A stretch of DNA of 20,656 nt. Source: a virus. The notes beneath the pieces were generated by a model. That model saw only the letters and a list, made by a program, of their open reading frames with translations, did no database searches and was not told the DNA's origin. The stretch spans positions 1 through 20,656 of IMG/VR virus record IMGVR_UViG_3300025379_000096, one strand, 5' to 3'. Shown here in pieces: positions 13,265 through 20,656 of the stretch. Positions within the stretch are counted from its first letter, which is position 1. The number at the start of each line of letters is the position of its first letter. The translations under genes were made by a program, and so were the position numbers.

Positions 13265-16200
13265 TTAAAAGTTTATATAGTTTCTTGCGCTTATTTTATA
13301 ACCAATATATAAGCCTGACAAATATACGAAATTAGTACCACTGTTTTGTCTGAATGTCATCTCTATCCAAGTTCCCTTTAAATAGTCGCCATCATTAACT
13401 CCACCCAAACTATTGCTATCTCTTGATAAAGAAGCGTGGTACATACCCTCCATTAACTCATAGTCTCCTACAACAACATTACTTTTTTGTCCTAAAGAAG
13501 TATTGACATCTCCAATAATATTAGAAACCCAATAGTCATTAGAATTAACTCCTACATAGTCAAATGTCTTTTTAATAACATCTAAACTATTAAAAACAAA
13601 TGTTATAGCAGATGGCGTATTTACTCCATAGAAAGTATTTTGTACTGTGTTATTGTGTACATATAGAACTCCATTCTTCCAGCTTATAATTCCATTATTT
13701 GCTGATATAAACCATTCAGGTTCATAAGAATAAAAAGAACTGTAAGCATTTTTCTTTTCGTTAAATCCTACTGTATATGGAGTTAAAGTAACACTTGATT
13801 TAGTACCTGATTGAAATGCAGATACATATTCTTCTTCAAATGAATCATACATGCCTAATACCTTAGCATATCCACCAGAAGACCTAATATATCCTGTATC
13901 TAAATATTTAGCTGATATTGATGGAAAAAAGTATTGCCCTTTATATAGCTCACTTAAAGCAGTATTGCCGTCTCCTGAAAGTCTTATATGATACCCATTA
14001 ATAGGGTCTACAAAGTAATCAGCAGAAGATGATGATGCTAAAGAACAATATAAATTACCTATACCAAAACGTCCTGCGTAATAATTAATAGGGTTTATAA
14101 TTTTTACAGAACCTATTAAATTTGTAGAACCATCTTGGTTACTTAATTCAGTAGCGTATACATTTACTACACCAGTTCCCCTTGATTGAAATACCCTTAA
14201 TATTTTTTCTCTTAATTTAAACCTTTGTATATCTCCTTTACTTCTGTCATACTCATCATAATTAATAGGATAAAATCTATTGATATCGTTTATTAAAGTT
14301 CCTTGCTGATAAGTACCTCCATATCTTACTAAAGTAGAATTGTATATTTCTTTTGCATATGTGTCTATAACAAATGGCCTGCCATTACCTATTACTTCAG
14401 AAGGATATTTATCAGAAACAGATTGGTCTAGTATCCATAATGTTCCATTTCTTTCTCTGGAATAAACATCTCCTCTATAAAAATTAAATATAGCAGGTTG
14501 CGCTCCCGTACCTATGACTTGATTTTGTTGTTGACCTAAATGAACAAGATTGCCATTTACATCATTGCCTGTCCTATACGTTTCCCCAAATTCATAAAAT
14601 ACTTGTAAATCAGTATTTGTATTTGTAGCAGGAGTGTATACCTCTATGTAAAAATAATTATAACCTGTTGTCCCCCAAGAAGACATATTTGAATCGTACT
14701 GTAATTTTATAAAAAATCCATTTGTAGGGAAAGAAGAACCTGTAGGCTTGTCTGTTATTACATCTAAAATAGGATAATCAATAACAGTAGAATTACCATA
14801 ATAAGGAGGCGTTACTGTTGCACTACCACCTACTACTCCTATTACTCTAACCCTATCTCCTTTAGTATACGTGTAAGCAGAATATCCATTTGTATTTGTA
14901 TTGTAAGATGTAATATCTAAATATCCGTTAACAGAGTTTTGATAAGCACTATCAACTGTAATACTTTTAAATGAAGCTACAGTTAAATTATTTGTTCTTA
15001 CAAAAGAAAAATATTCTGCCCATGAAGGAGGAGGATTGTTTATAGAAAACTTAATACTTGGTATTGTTAATTGAGTAACGGTTAAATTTGTATTTTCTAT
15101 TTCAGGAGTAATTATTTTTAAAGTGTCATTTGTCATAACACCATTAGTTACCCCATATCTATCAAAATAACATATACCAAAAGCATATCTTGAGTTGTGT
15201 TTATATATAGAAGTATTTACATCAGTTGGAGTTCCTCCTGAAGGAGTTGCATAAGCAACAGTAGCATTAACATATAATACTCTTCCTTTACCAGAAGGGT
15301 TAGCCATGACTATTGCTATGTTTGGCGTAGTTTGGTCGCTTGCTACAATATGATAAATAGAATTTAATACAGTAGAATTAATAGCCGTTCTTAATCTTTG
15401 TTCTAAAATATTTAAAGCAGTATCTCCTGAATAAGAACCTACAGTATAATTTATTGTTGTAGCATAAGTAAGGTAGGTTCCTGATGTATAATCACAAACA
15501 CTAATTAACATAGAAATGACATCTCCAACTTGAGGATTGCCATTCATATTTACATAATAATTTCCTGTAAATGGCCCAGGAGGATAACTACCCGATATAG
15601 TATCTGAGTTAGTAAATGTTAATGGAGTTGAAGTAGCTGTATTTGGAACTAATGTTATTGTAGGTGCTGATATATTTAGTGTAATATTAGGTGTATTACC
15701 CTCAGTTATACCTCCATATATTAATACATTACCATTTAAAAGTTCTTGCGTATTTGCTTTTTTAGGAACGTAATCAAATAATAAAGCATCTTCAGCAGCA
15801 TCTACATATTCGTAACTTCCATCATTTATAAAATAATAAGTATAAATACTATTATCTGCAATAGACAATAAAGACTTATCTAATGTTGTTATTAATAAAG
15901 ATGCAGAAAATGTTGTTGATAAACTTTCTCTTGCTGATATCTCTATTTTAACACAATCAGATGGGCCTGTTTGTATAATTGTTTGTATTGTATTATTTTT
16001 AGATGGGTCAATATCTGTACCTAAAATATCAGCATTTGCAGGCGCAAACAATTTACTATACGGACTCCATGTTGATTTTGTATTGTCTCTATAAACCCAT
16101 CTGTATCTTAATTGGAATAATTTACTTTTAAGATTATTTAATGTTGTTATGCCACTATAAACAGAATCAATATAACTACAAACAGGAGCTATTAATGGCA

Positions 16201-16744
16201 TTACCCTAGCCACTCTTAAGTAATCTGCTTGCCAATTAGTACCACTAGAATAAAGAGTATTAGATAGAGCGTCATTAATATTTAAAAAACAAGGTCTTTG
16301 ATTTCTATCAGTCCAATATAATACGTCTCCTTCATTAACATCTTTATAAACTATATTAATAGAAGCTATTGGATAGTTTGGATTAAAATTAAATATATCG
16401 TAAAAGCTATTTGTAAAACTAACTAATACAGGCGTTATAGTACCTAATATAGTGTCGTAATAATAAATTCCATTCTTGCCCGTGCTATTGTAGTTAAAAT
16501 AATAAACTCTATTTTTTACTTCATCAAAATGAGAACCTATACAAATATTTTGTCCTGAAGGGAGAGAGTTAGTTATAGATGTATTACCAGGAATACTCTC
16601 AACACGATTTGAACCGGCATGGCCTCTGAATCTTACATTCATAGCATACTTGTGGTGATGCGCAGGGATAACATCATTGTTGTCATCCAAGTTCATAATA
16701 CCACCAAACTGTTTGTTCTCTATAGGTAACCTTCCTCTTGGCAT
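13265..16744 (-). CDS. Large tail protein, crAss-like 'stabilization'/tail-tip type (1159 aa)
   Basis: The N-terminus (MPRGRLPIENKQFGGIMNLD, then a run with HHHKYAMNVRFRG) strongly recalls the large tail 'stabilization' proteins of crAss-like phages, which are distantly grouped with P22 gp10-like tail proteins. The body is almost entirely beta-type: Tyr/Asn/Thr/Ser/Gly-rich with repeated short strands (for example VYYFNYNSTGKNGIYYYDT at ~77-95). This fits a propeller or sandwich assembly at the distal tail. No signal peptide or transmembrane segment was seen. It starts three bases after the 255-residue connector gene and is the last gene of the tail block before the cargo genes, the usual order in this phage group. 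The C-terminus (FVYLSGLYIGYKISARNYINF) is a final beta strand region. Confidence 0.7.
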   Translation of the reverse strand: MPRGRLPIENKQFGGIMNLDDNNDVIPAHHHKYAMNVRFRGHAGSNRVESIPGNTSITNSLPSGQNICIGSHFDEVKNRVYYFNYNSTGKNGIYYYDTILGTITPVLVSFTNSFYDIFNFNPNYPIASINIVYKDVNEGDVLYWTDRNQRPCFLNINDALSNTLYSSGTNWQADYLRVARVMPLIAPVCSYIDSVYSGITTLNNLKSKLFQLRYRWVYRDNTKSTWSPYSKLFAPANADILGTDIDPSKNNTIQTIIQTGPSDCVKIEISARESLSTTFSASLLITTLDKSLLSIADNSIYTYYFINDGSYEYVDAAEDALLFDYVPKKANTQELLNGNVLIYGGITEGNTPNITLNISAPTITLVPNTATSTPLTFTNSDTISGSYPPGPFTGNYYVNMNGNPQVGDVISMLISVCDYTSGTYLTYATTINYTVGSYSGDTALNILEQRLRTAINSTVLNSIYHIVASDQTTPNIAIVMANPSGKGRVLYVNATVAYATPSGGTPTDVNTSIYKHNSRYAFGICYFDRYGVTNGVMTNDTLKIITPEIENTNLTVTQLTIPSIKFSINNPPPSWAEYFSFVRTNNLTVASFKSITVDSAYQNSVNGYLDITSYNTNTNGYSAYTYTKGDRVRVIGVVGGSATVTPPYYGNSTVIDYPILDVITDKPTGSSFPTNGFFIKLQYDSNMSSWGTTGYNYFYIEVYTPATNTNTDLQVFYEFGETYRTGNDVNGNLVHLGQQQNQVIGTGAQPAIFNFYRGDVYSRERNGTLWILDQSVSDKYPSEVIGNGRPFVIDTYAKEIYNSTLVRYGGTYQQGTLINDINRFYPINYDEYDRSKGDIQRFKLREKILRVFQSRGTGVVNVYATELSNQDGSTNLIGSVKIINPINYYAGRFGIGNLYCSLASSSSADYFVDPINGYHIRLSGDGNTALSELYKGQYFFPSISAKYLDTGYIRSSGGYAKVLGMYDSFEEEYVSAFQSGTKSSVTLTPYTVGFNEKKNAYSSFYSYEPEWFISANNGIISWKNGVLYVHNNTVQNTFYGVNTPSAITFVFNSLDVIKKTFDYVGVNSNDYWVSNIIGDVNTSLGQKSNVVVGDYELMEGMYHASLSRDSNSLGGVNDGDYLKGTWIEMTFRQNSGTNFVYLSGLYIGYKISARNYINF

Positions 16745-16747
16745 ATA

Positions 16748-17515
16748 TTATCCTTTTACTCCATACGTAGCCGCTTCTCTGATGTATTGCTCAGCTACTT
16801 GTAATCTAAATGGTTTCAATCTCTTCCTAGCTAATTTCTTTTGAGAGTAGTATTCTCTCTCCCTCATATTCTTTTCATTAATATTAACAAGCCTTGTAGA
16901 TGGTAATGATTGAATATCTTTCCATCTTAAAAAAGAAATCAAAGCCTCTTGGCATCTGAAGTCAATAGTATAATCATCATCCATTACAGGGCTGCATATA
17001 TACTCAAGCACTACAGAACCATAACCAAACTGAGGGTCGAATATAATAACTCTATTCTGAGAATCTAATCTGCACTCTCCTGCTTGAACAAGTCCTGAAC
17101 CTACACCAAAGTAATGTTCGTAATCTTCATCCCAATACCCAAACCAATAAGGATAGTTAGGTACAGTCATGCCAGCACCAATCTGACTAGCAGTATCTGA
17201 AAGTCTTGTAGAAAGAGTATCTCTGTATCTTGTCAATGACTCATTTACTTTCAATGTAGCTACTTCTCCTGACTCATTAAATAAACCAACCCTTACATAT
17301 TCTAAATAATCATCAGGCAAATCACAAGTCAAATTTGAATTGACAGGTAGCACAGTAATTTTTGGAGACCAGGAAACATCTAAACCAATCTCTTGAAGCC
17401 CACGAAATGCCATTGCCCAAAGCCTTCTAAAGTCTTTAGTAGTTAACCTAGCTTCGTCAATATACATATTAACGGCATCTGATAACTTAATATATTTTTC
17501 TATTTGATTATTCAT
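16748..17515 (-). CDS. Head-tail connector/ring (tail tubular-like) protein (255 aa)
   Basis: The layout matches ring or adaptor proteins of crAss-like and P22-like tails: an N-terminal helical part (residues 1-45, YIKLSDAVNMYIDEARLTTK, then RRLWAMAFRGLQEIGL), a beta domain with VTVLPV-like strands and LPDDYLEYVRVG at ~68-80, an aromatic loop (WFGYWDEDYEHYFGVG, ~128-143), and a C-terminal helix with many basic residues ending KLARKRLKPFRLQVAEQYIR. In such proteins the last helix inserts against the neighbouring ring. It lies five bases after the 209-residue gene and three before the 1159-residue tail gene. The specific ring to which it belongs cannot be told from sequence alone. Confidence 0.6.
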   Translation of the reverse strand: MNNQIEKYIKLSDAVNMYIDEARLTTKDFRRLWAMAFRGLQEIGLDVSWSPKITVLPVNSNLTCDLPDDYLEYVRVGLFNESGEVATLKVNESLTRYRDTLSTRLSDTASQIGAGMTVPNYPYWFGYWDEDYEHYFGVGSGLVQAGECRLDSQNRVIIFDPQFGYGSVVLEYICSPVMDDDYTIDFRCQEALISFLRWKDIQSLPSTRLVNINEKNMREREYYSQKKLARKRLKPFRLQVAEQYIREAATYGVKG

Positions 17516-17520
17516 AATTA

Positions 17521-18150
17521 TTAGCTTTCAACGCTATCAGTAATGTGGTCTGCCTTAATATTTTTACGAACCATTATTTTTTGCATCACTATATCAAACA
17601 CCATTCCTATAGCATCAGGAGGAACGTTAATTGGAGTTGATAAAGAATTAGTTATATGAGTAGCCATTCTTACATTAACCTTTACATTAGTTGGCAAGTT
17701 GTTTTTAACCCACATATACAAAGTAATACCTTCAATCCAATAGTAAGCTGCGTTAGGCTGATAAGGCATGTTTCTAAAGTAGTCAATCTCATTTGGAGAA
17801 ACATATAACACAGGTTTGCTTTGCCCATTTACTCCTACAAAAAAAACACTATTAACACCGCTATTTTCAGGTAGCCCCATCGGAGGATGAGGTAAACTAG
17901 AGTAGTAATATCCTGTATCAGAATCTTTGCTAAATGAAGTCAATCTATAAGTAGTGATGTAAGCTTCAGGTGTAGAAAGTAATCCTGTAATAGCATACGC
18001 ATCATTAGATTGCTTTACTGCAACTTGAGCTACAGCATCATTAATGTGCAACAATAACTCATTGTCCGTAAGTACAGCAGAGTCGTCTGGGTAGTCATTA
18101 TAATAAGCCCTACGAATCCTGTCGACCATATTCTGTGTGGTAACTATCAT
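17521..18150 (-). CDS. Head-tail connector/ring protein, putative (209 aa)
   Basis: The helical N-terminus (TQNMVDRIRRAYYNDYPDDS, then LTDNELLLHINDAVAQVAV) is typical of phage gateway and adaptor proteins, which begin with 'x..RIRR.Y......LTD.EL...INDA'. It is followed by a beta domain (residues ~55-170) and a C-terminal helix (PPDAIGMVFDIVMQKIMVRK). Its ATG overlaps the stop of the 221-residue gene (TAATG), so the two products are probably made in matched amounts, as expected for stacked rings. Assignment as a ring or stopper protein is an inference from layout and neighbours. Confidence 0.6.
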   Translation of the reverse strand: MIVTTQNMVDRIRRAYYNDYPDDSAVLTDNELLLHINDAVAQVAVKQSNDAYAITGLLSTPEAYITTYRLTSFSKDSDTGYYYSSLPHPPMGLPENSGVNSVFFVGVNGQSKPVLYVSPNEIDYFRNMPYQPNAAYYWIEGITLYMWVKNNLPTNVKVNVRMATHITNSLSTPINVPPDAIGMVFDIVMQKIMVRKNIKADHITDSVES

Positions 18151-18815
18151 TATTCTCCTGTATTAATTACTCCCTGTCCAAATTGACTTAGAGTTGGTTC
18201 TTTTAATGAAACACCAATTATTTTAGCGGCTCTACCTACAAGCTCGTCAATATCATTATTATTCCATAATGGGTCTACACTTCCTGTTGGATTGTATACA
18301 GGTCTTCCACTTCCATCAAGTGTATAATTCCAAACAATATTTGCAGGTACAGTTAAATATTTAACCGTAATACTTGGTATTGTAGTTGGATAGATTCTCC
18401 AATTAGTATTTTGTTCTACAAAAAAAGCATTCTCTTCATCTACAGGGTCTATTGAATCCTGCATCCTCTCAGCAAAAGAATCCTCTTCTATTCTATATAC
18501 TCTGTATATATTAGGAGTATACATGCCTATTAACTTATTAAAACCTGTTGGCTTTGTTGCTAAACCTCCTGTTACAGTAACTACACTTGATTGTTCAAAT
18601 GGCATCAATCTTGACACCACGTTATCAGTCATTGATAAGCCTACCCTAGGTCTTGCATTTCCATATTGATACTGCTCAATTCTACCTACTAAAAAATCAT
18701 AATAATTTCTTTGTGCAGAATTTATAGCATATTGAAAATCGGCAGGACTTAAGCTTCCTAGCTGATTCTTTCTTACTATAAATCTAAGTATGGAATAAAC
18801 TTCGTCTACAGTCAT
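18150..18815 (-). CDS. Head-tail connector (adaptor) protein, putative (221 aa)
   Basis: The start at 18815 (MTVDEVYSILRFIVRKNQLG) is chosen over the ATG at 18884: the longer frame would run through a clear terminator hairpin and the promoter at 18830-18837, while 18815 lies 14 bases after that promoter. The protein has a helical N-terminus with LSPADFQYAINSAQRNYYDFLVG (residues ~22-44), a beta-rich middle, WRIYPTTIPSITVKYLTVPA at ~145-165, and a C-terminal helix with DELVGRAAKIIGVSLKEP. This plan recalls structural connector proteins placed straight after the capsid gene in crAss-like phages. It is the first gene of the long connector-tail-cargo unit. Confidence 0.6.
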   Translation of the reverse strand: MTVDEVYSILRFIVRKNQLGSLSPADFQYAINSAQRNYYDFLVGRIEQYQYGNARPRVGLSMTDNVVSRLMPFEQSSVVTVTGGLATKPTGFNKLIGMYTPNIYRVYRIEEDSFAERMQDSIDPVDEENAFFVEQNTNWRIYPTTIPSITVKYLTVPANIVWNYTLDGSGRPVYNPTGSVDPLWNNNDIDELVGRAAKIIGVSLKEPTLSQFGQGVINTGE

Positions 18816-18829
18816 GAGACTATTTTGTA

Positions 18830-18837
18830 CAAATATA
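18830..18837 (-). promoter_or_regulatory. Bacteroidota-type -7 element (TATATTTG)
   Basis: TATATTTG (TAnnTTTG) starts two bases past the T-run and trailing G of the terminator and 14 bases before the 221-residue gene's ATG. The region expected to hold the -33 TTG is occupied by the terminator stem and shows only TTTC. It probably restarts transcription of the connector block right after the upstream unit ends. Confidence 0.55.
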
Positions 18838-18839
18838 AC

Positions 18840-18867
18840 AAAAAACCCCCGTATAGAAATACGAGGG
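18840..18867 (-). terminator. Rho-independent terminator after the 303-residue gene
   Basis: On the minus strand CCCTCGTAT-TTCT-ATACGGGGG forms a 9-bp stem with one G-U pair and a four-base loop, followed by six T. It lies about 30 bases after the stop of the 303-residue gene and ends that transcription unit. Confidence 0.92.
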
Positions 18868-18897
18868 CTATCATTATGATACATCTATGCAAAATAA

Positions 18898-19809
18898 TTA
18901 TAACTGCATTCTTAGGGTGCTGATAAAACCAGAGCCATCTTCCGTAGAAGCAAACTCAGTTAAAGCATCTACAGCCGTTTGATTGGCAGGTAGCTGATGA
19001 ATTAATTGTTTAGTGGAAACCCAATGAGCTTGATTCTTAACCAAGCCTGTTGTTATGATTGATTTTTCTAATCCTTTCTCTACTAAGAATCTTAGTTTTA
19101 ATTTAGGGTTGTTTGCCATCAATAAGAACTTCTCAGGGTCAGCTAAAGCTTTTGCTTTATAGTCTTCTCTGATTGCGTCCATCTCTCTTTCTTCTCCTGT
19201 GCTTGCATGTGTGAAAGGGATGCCTAAAAATTTAGCATGAGGTACCATATCGTCCTCGGAGGCTGAGCGCGCTAAATCATAAGCCCTATCTTTCTTTCTA
19301 CCTAACTCAACTACATTATCATCTGTATTACCATAGTCTAATAACATATAGGTATTGGTAACCATCTTGAATTTATTCTTGTTGGCTGAACATTGATTGT
19401 TTAACCTTAAGAACTCTACAAGTGGTTTATTCCAAGATGGCACTCTTAAATGCCCATCATTAAAAGTTATAATATTTGTTTGTTTATTTAAAATGCTATC
19501 AGCTAAAGGTCCGTTTACTTCTTGCTCATCTACAAAAATGGTTTTCATTCCATCAATGTATCTTACTTCCCTAGGCTGTAAATCAGGTTCTTGTTCTGTA
19601 CCGTAATTCCATAAGATGATGTCTGTGTTTGGAATTGTAAAGTAGGGAGGAAATACACTAGCACCTTCATGGTACTTTGGGTGTTCTTTTAAAAGTCTGA
19701 AAATATACATCTCAGGCTCTTTCTTAGCTTTCTTCGCAGCTATCTTCTTACTTGAAGTTACTGGCGAATCTAATGTTGGTACGCTTGCCAACTCAGTTGC
19801 TTTTGCCAT
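18898..19809 (-). CDS. Unrecognised phage protein, probably head-associated (303 aa)
   Basis: I do not recognise the family with confidence. Residues 1-30 are Ala/Lys/Ser/Thr-rich (SSKKIAAKKAKKEPEMYIFR), followed by a globular mixed alpha/beta domain with SVFPPYFTIPNTDIILWNYG (~50-70), TNIITFNDGHLRVPSW (~131-146) and a helical C-terminus rich in Leu and Lys (residues ~210-285). It has one Cys and no signal peptide or membrane segment. It has its own good promoter (19826-19855) and its own terminator, so it can be expressed as a single gene and perhaps more strongly than its neighbours. The location between the expected capsid genes and the connector block suggests a head decoration, scaffold or auxiliary protein, but a regulatory role is not excluded. 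Confidence 0.55.
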   Translation of the reverse strand: MAKATELASVPTLDSPVTSSKKIAAKKAKKEPEMYIFRLLKEHPKYHEGASVFPPYFTIPNTDIILWNYGTEQEPDLQPREVRYIDGMKTIFVDEQEVNGPLADSILNKQTNIITFNDGHLRVPSWNKPLVEFLRLNNQCSANKNKFKMVTNTYMLLDYGNTDDNVVELGRKKDRAYDLARSASEDDMVPHAKFLGIPFTHASTGEEREMDAIREDYKAKALADPEKFLLMANNPKLKLRFLVEKGLEKSIITTGLVKNQAHWVSTKQLIHQLPANQTAVDALTEFASTEDGSGFISTLRMQL

Positions 19810-19825
19810 AATTAAAAATTTTTAT

Positions 19826-19855
19826 CAAAGTTATATAATATATAATAGATACCAA
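19826..19855 (-). promoter_or_regulatory. Bacteroidota sigma-A-type promoter (TTG-N19-TAACTTTG)
   Basis: TTG at 19855-19853 and TAACTTTG at 19833-19826 are separated by exactly 19 bases, an ideal -33/-7 pair for Bacteroidota. The -7 element ends 16 bases before the ATG of the 303-residue gene, and the spacer is almost pure A/T. It lies in the 67-base gap after the homing endonuclease gene. Confidence 0.75.
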
Positions 19856-19876
19856 CAAGAATGCCAACTTATTTTT

Positions 19877-20647
19877 TTAGACATCTTGACATTCTTTTTT
19901 AAGCACTTCGCCACCATTAAGTACTAAATATTCTTCATTAGTAAGATACTTCCATTTATACCCATAAGCTGTACCAAGTTTTCCAGTAAGACAACTGGAT
20001 ATATTAGACCTTCCTTTACCTATACTTTTTGAAGCATCTTGTACATTTAAAAAATAATTTAACATATTACCTTCTCTATCTAACATTGCCACACAATTAG
20101 AGTAACATGTATTAAAATTTTTTATTCTTATGTTGTCTGCTCTTTCTTTACCATTTACTATTTCTTTTTGTTTACGTTTCCATTCAGGGTCAGCTGCTCT
20201 TTTTTTAGCTGCATCATTTATGCCTTTAATCCAATTAGGATTCAAAGACCTTTTTTTAATCATATCTCTATGCTTAGCTAAATTATTAGGGTCAGAAAAT
20301 CTTTTCTTTTGTATCTCACTATTCATAGCACAAAACTCATCAGCCCTTTTTACTCCTCTATTTGTAACAGGTTCCAACCTTACATTAAAAGTATTGTCTT
20401 TATATATTTGACACCAATATAATTCCCTTTCGTTCAATATATTTATTTCACAATATTCTACTGGTTCAAAAATAAAATCTTCTATTGGATATTTTTTTGC
20501 ATAGTTATACAAATGCCTATTTATAATTCTTTTAGGATTAATAAACCAATTTCTATGGGCTTGCAATCTTCTTTCTAAATCATCAGATTGACCTATATAA
20601 GTCTTGCCTGATTGAATATGTACTATTTTATAAATTCCAGACTTCAT
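19877..20647 (-). CDS. Freestanding GIY-YIG homing endonuclease with NUMOD-type repeats (256 aa)
   Basis: Residues 1-90 are a GIY-YIG nuclease domain: G4-I5-Y6, Y17-I18-G19, the catalytic Arg region ERRLQAHR (25-32), and Glu75 in NEREL-YWCQIYK as the metal ligand. Residues 114-163 hold three 17-residue units beginning KKR, with a later [DN]P (114, 131, 148), like the DNA-contacting NUMOD3-type repeats of homing nucleases. Residues ~186-236 (VAMLDREGNMLNYFLNVQDA, then ISSCLTGKLGTAYGYKWKYL) are a NUMOD1-like helical DNA-binding module. All catalytic residues are present and the gene is complete, so it is probably active and nicks or cuts a nearby cognate site. It stands beside late virion genes and is not inside an intron that I can detect in this window. 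Confidence 0.9.
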   Translation of the reverse strand: MKSGIYKIVHIQSGKTYIGQSDDLERRLQAHRNWFINPKRIINRHLYNYAKKYPIEDFIFEPVEYCEINILNERELYWCQIYKDNTFNVRLEPVTNRGVKRADEFCAMNSEIQKKRFSDPNNLAKHRDMIKKRSLNPNWIKGINDAAKKRAADPEWKRKQKEIVNGKERADNIRIKNFNTCYSNCVAMLDREGNMLNYFLNVQDASKSIGKGRSNISSCLTGKLGTAYGYKWKYLTNEEYLVLNGGEVLKKECQDV

Positions 20648-20656
20648 GTTTAAACG

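Noticed and set aside
16595-16625. tRNA-like string resembling a T-arm (GGTTCAAATCG)
   Set aside because: It lies inside the 1159-residue gene and no cloverleaf or acceptor stem could be built around it.
18816-18884. N-terminal extension of the connector protein from ATG 18884
   Set aside because: It would be translated from the terminator hairpin and promoter region; the ATG at 18815 has the right spacing to the promoter and begins a typical helix.
1-20656. CRISPR array, rRNA, tRNA or insertion sequence
   Set aside because: No regularly spaced direct repeats with unique spacers, RNA-gene signatures, transposase motifs or terminal inverted repeats were seen; the only mobile elements are the intein and the GIY-YIG gene.

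Overview
The window is a dense, AT-rich block of bacteriophage DNA (G+C about one third by eye). Every gene lies on the minus strand, so transcription runs from high to low coordinates. The content fits the late virion-structure region of a short-tailed phage of the crAss-like type (Crassvirales or close kin) infecting a Bacteroidota host. The basis is the 1159-residue protein at 13265-16744, whose N-terminus resembles crAss-like tail 'stabilization' proteins; three ring/connector-sized proteins next to it; several large internal 'cargo' proteins; host-type promoters (TAnnTTTG at -7, one with TTG 19 bp upstream); A-rich starts without Shine-Dalgarno sequences; and signal peptides leaving Gln at +1, a Bacteroidota habit. 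Terminase, portal and major capsid genes are not in the window and are expected beyond the right edge.

Layout in transcription order: a freestanding GIY-YIG homing endonuclease (20647-19877); its own promoter and an unrecognised 303-residue protein (19809-18898), closed by a clear rho-independent terminator (18867-18840) that abuts the next promoter; a head-tail connector block of 221, 209, 255 and 1159 residues (18815-13265); an ejection/cargo block of 181, 582 and 771 residues (13262-8552); an ATP-grasp ligase-like enzyme split by an intein with a LAGLIDADG-type endonuclease (8475-6103); three tiny lysine-rich proteins of 46, 54 and 49 residues (6101-5646), deduced by direct translation; a 979-residue probable cargo protein (5644-2705); and, from a further promoter, the probable fibre/adhesin block of 179, 280 and 225 residues plus a repeat-rich protein running off the left edge (2676-1). 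Genes are tightly packed, often with TAATG overlaps or TAACATG junctions, so long polycistronic messages with coupled translation are likely. All complete genes end in TAA.

The most notable points are: (1) an intein placed inside the presumed Mg-binding motif of an ATP-grasp enzyme that sits in a virion operon beside lysine-rich mini-proteins; (2) a putative cargo gene that stops at TAA but whose frame stays clearly coding for 27 more codons; (3) two putative fibre proteins with signal peptides obeying the Bacteroidota 'Q-rule', one carrying seven copies of a KYxDTAxML repeat; (4) a terminator-promoter junction that separates transcription units. Product names for virion proteins rest on gene order, size and remembered family features, not on a database search.
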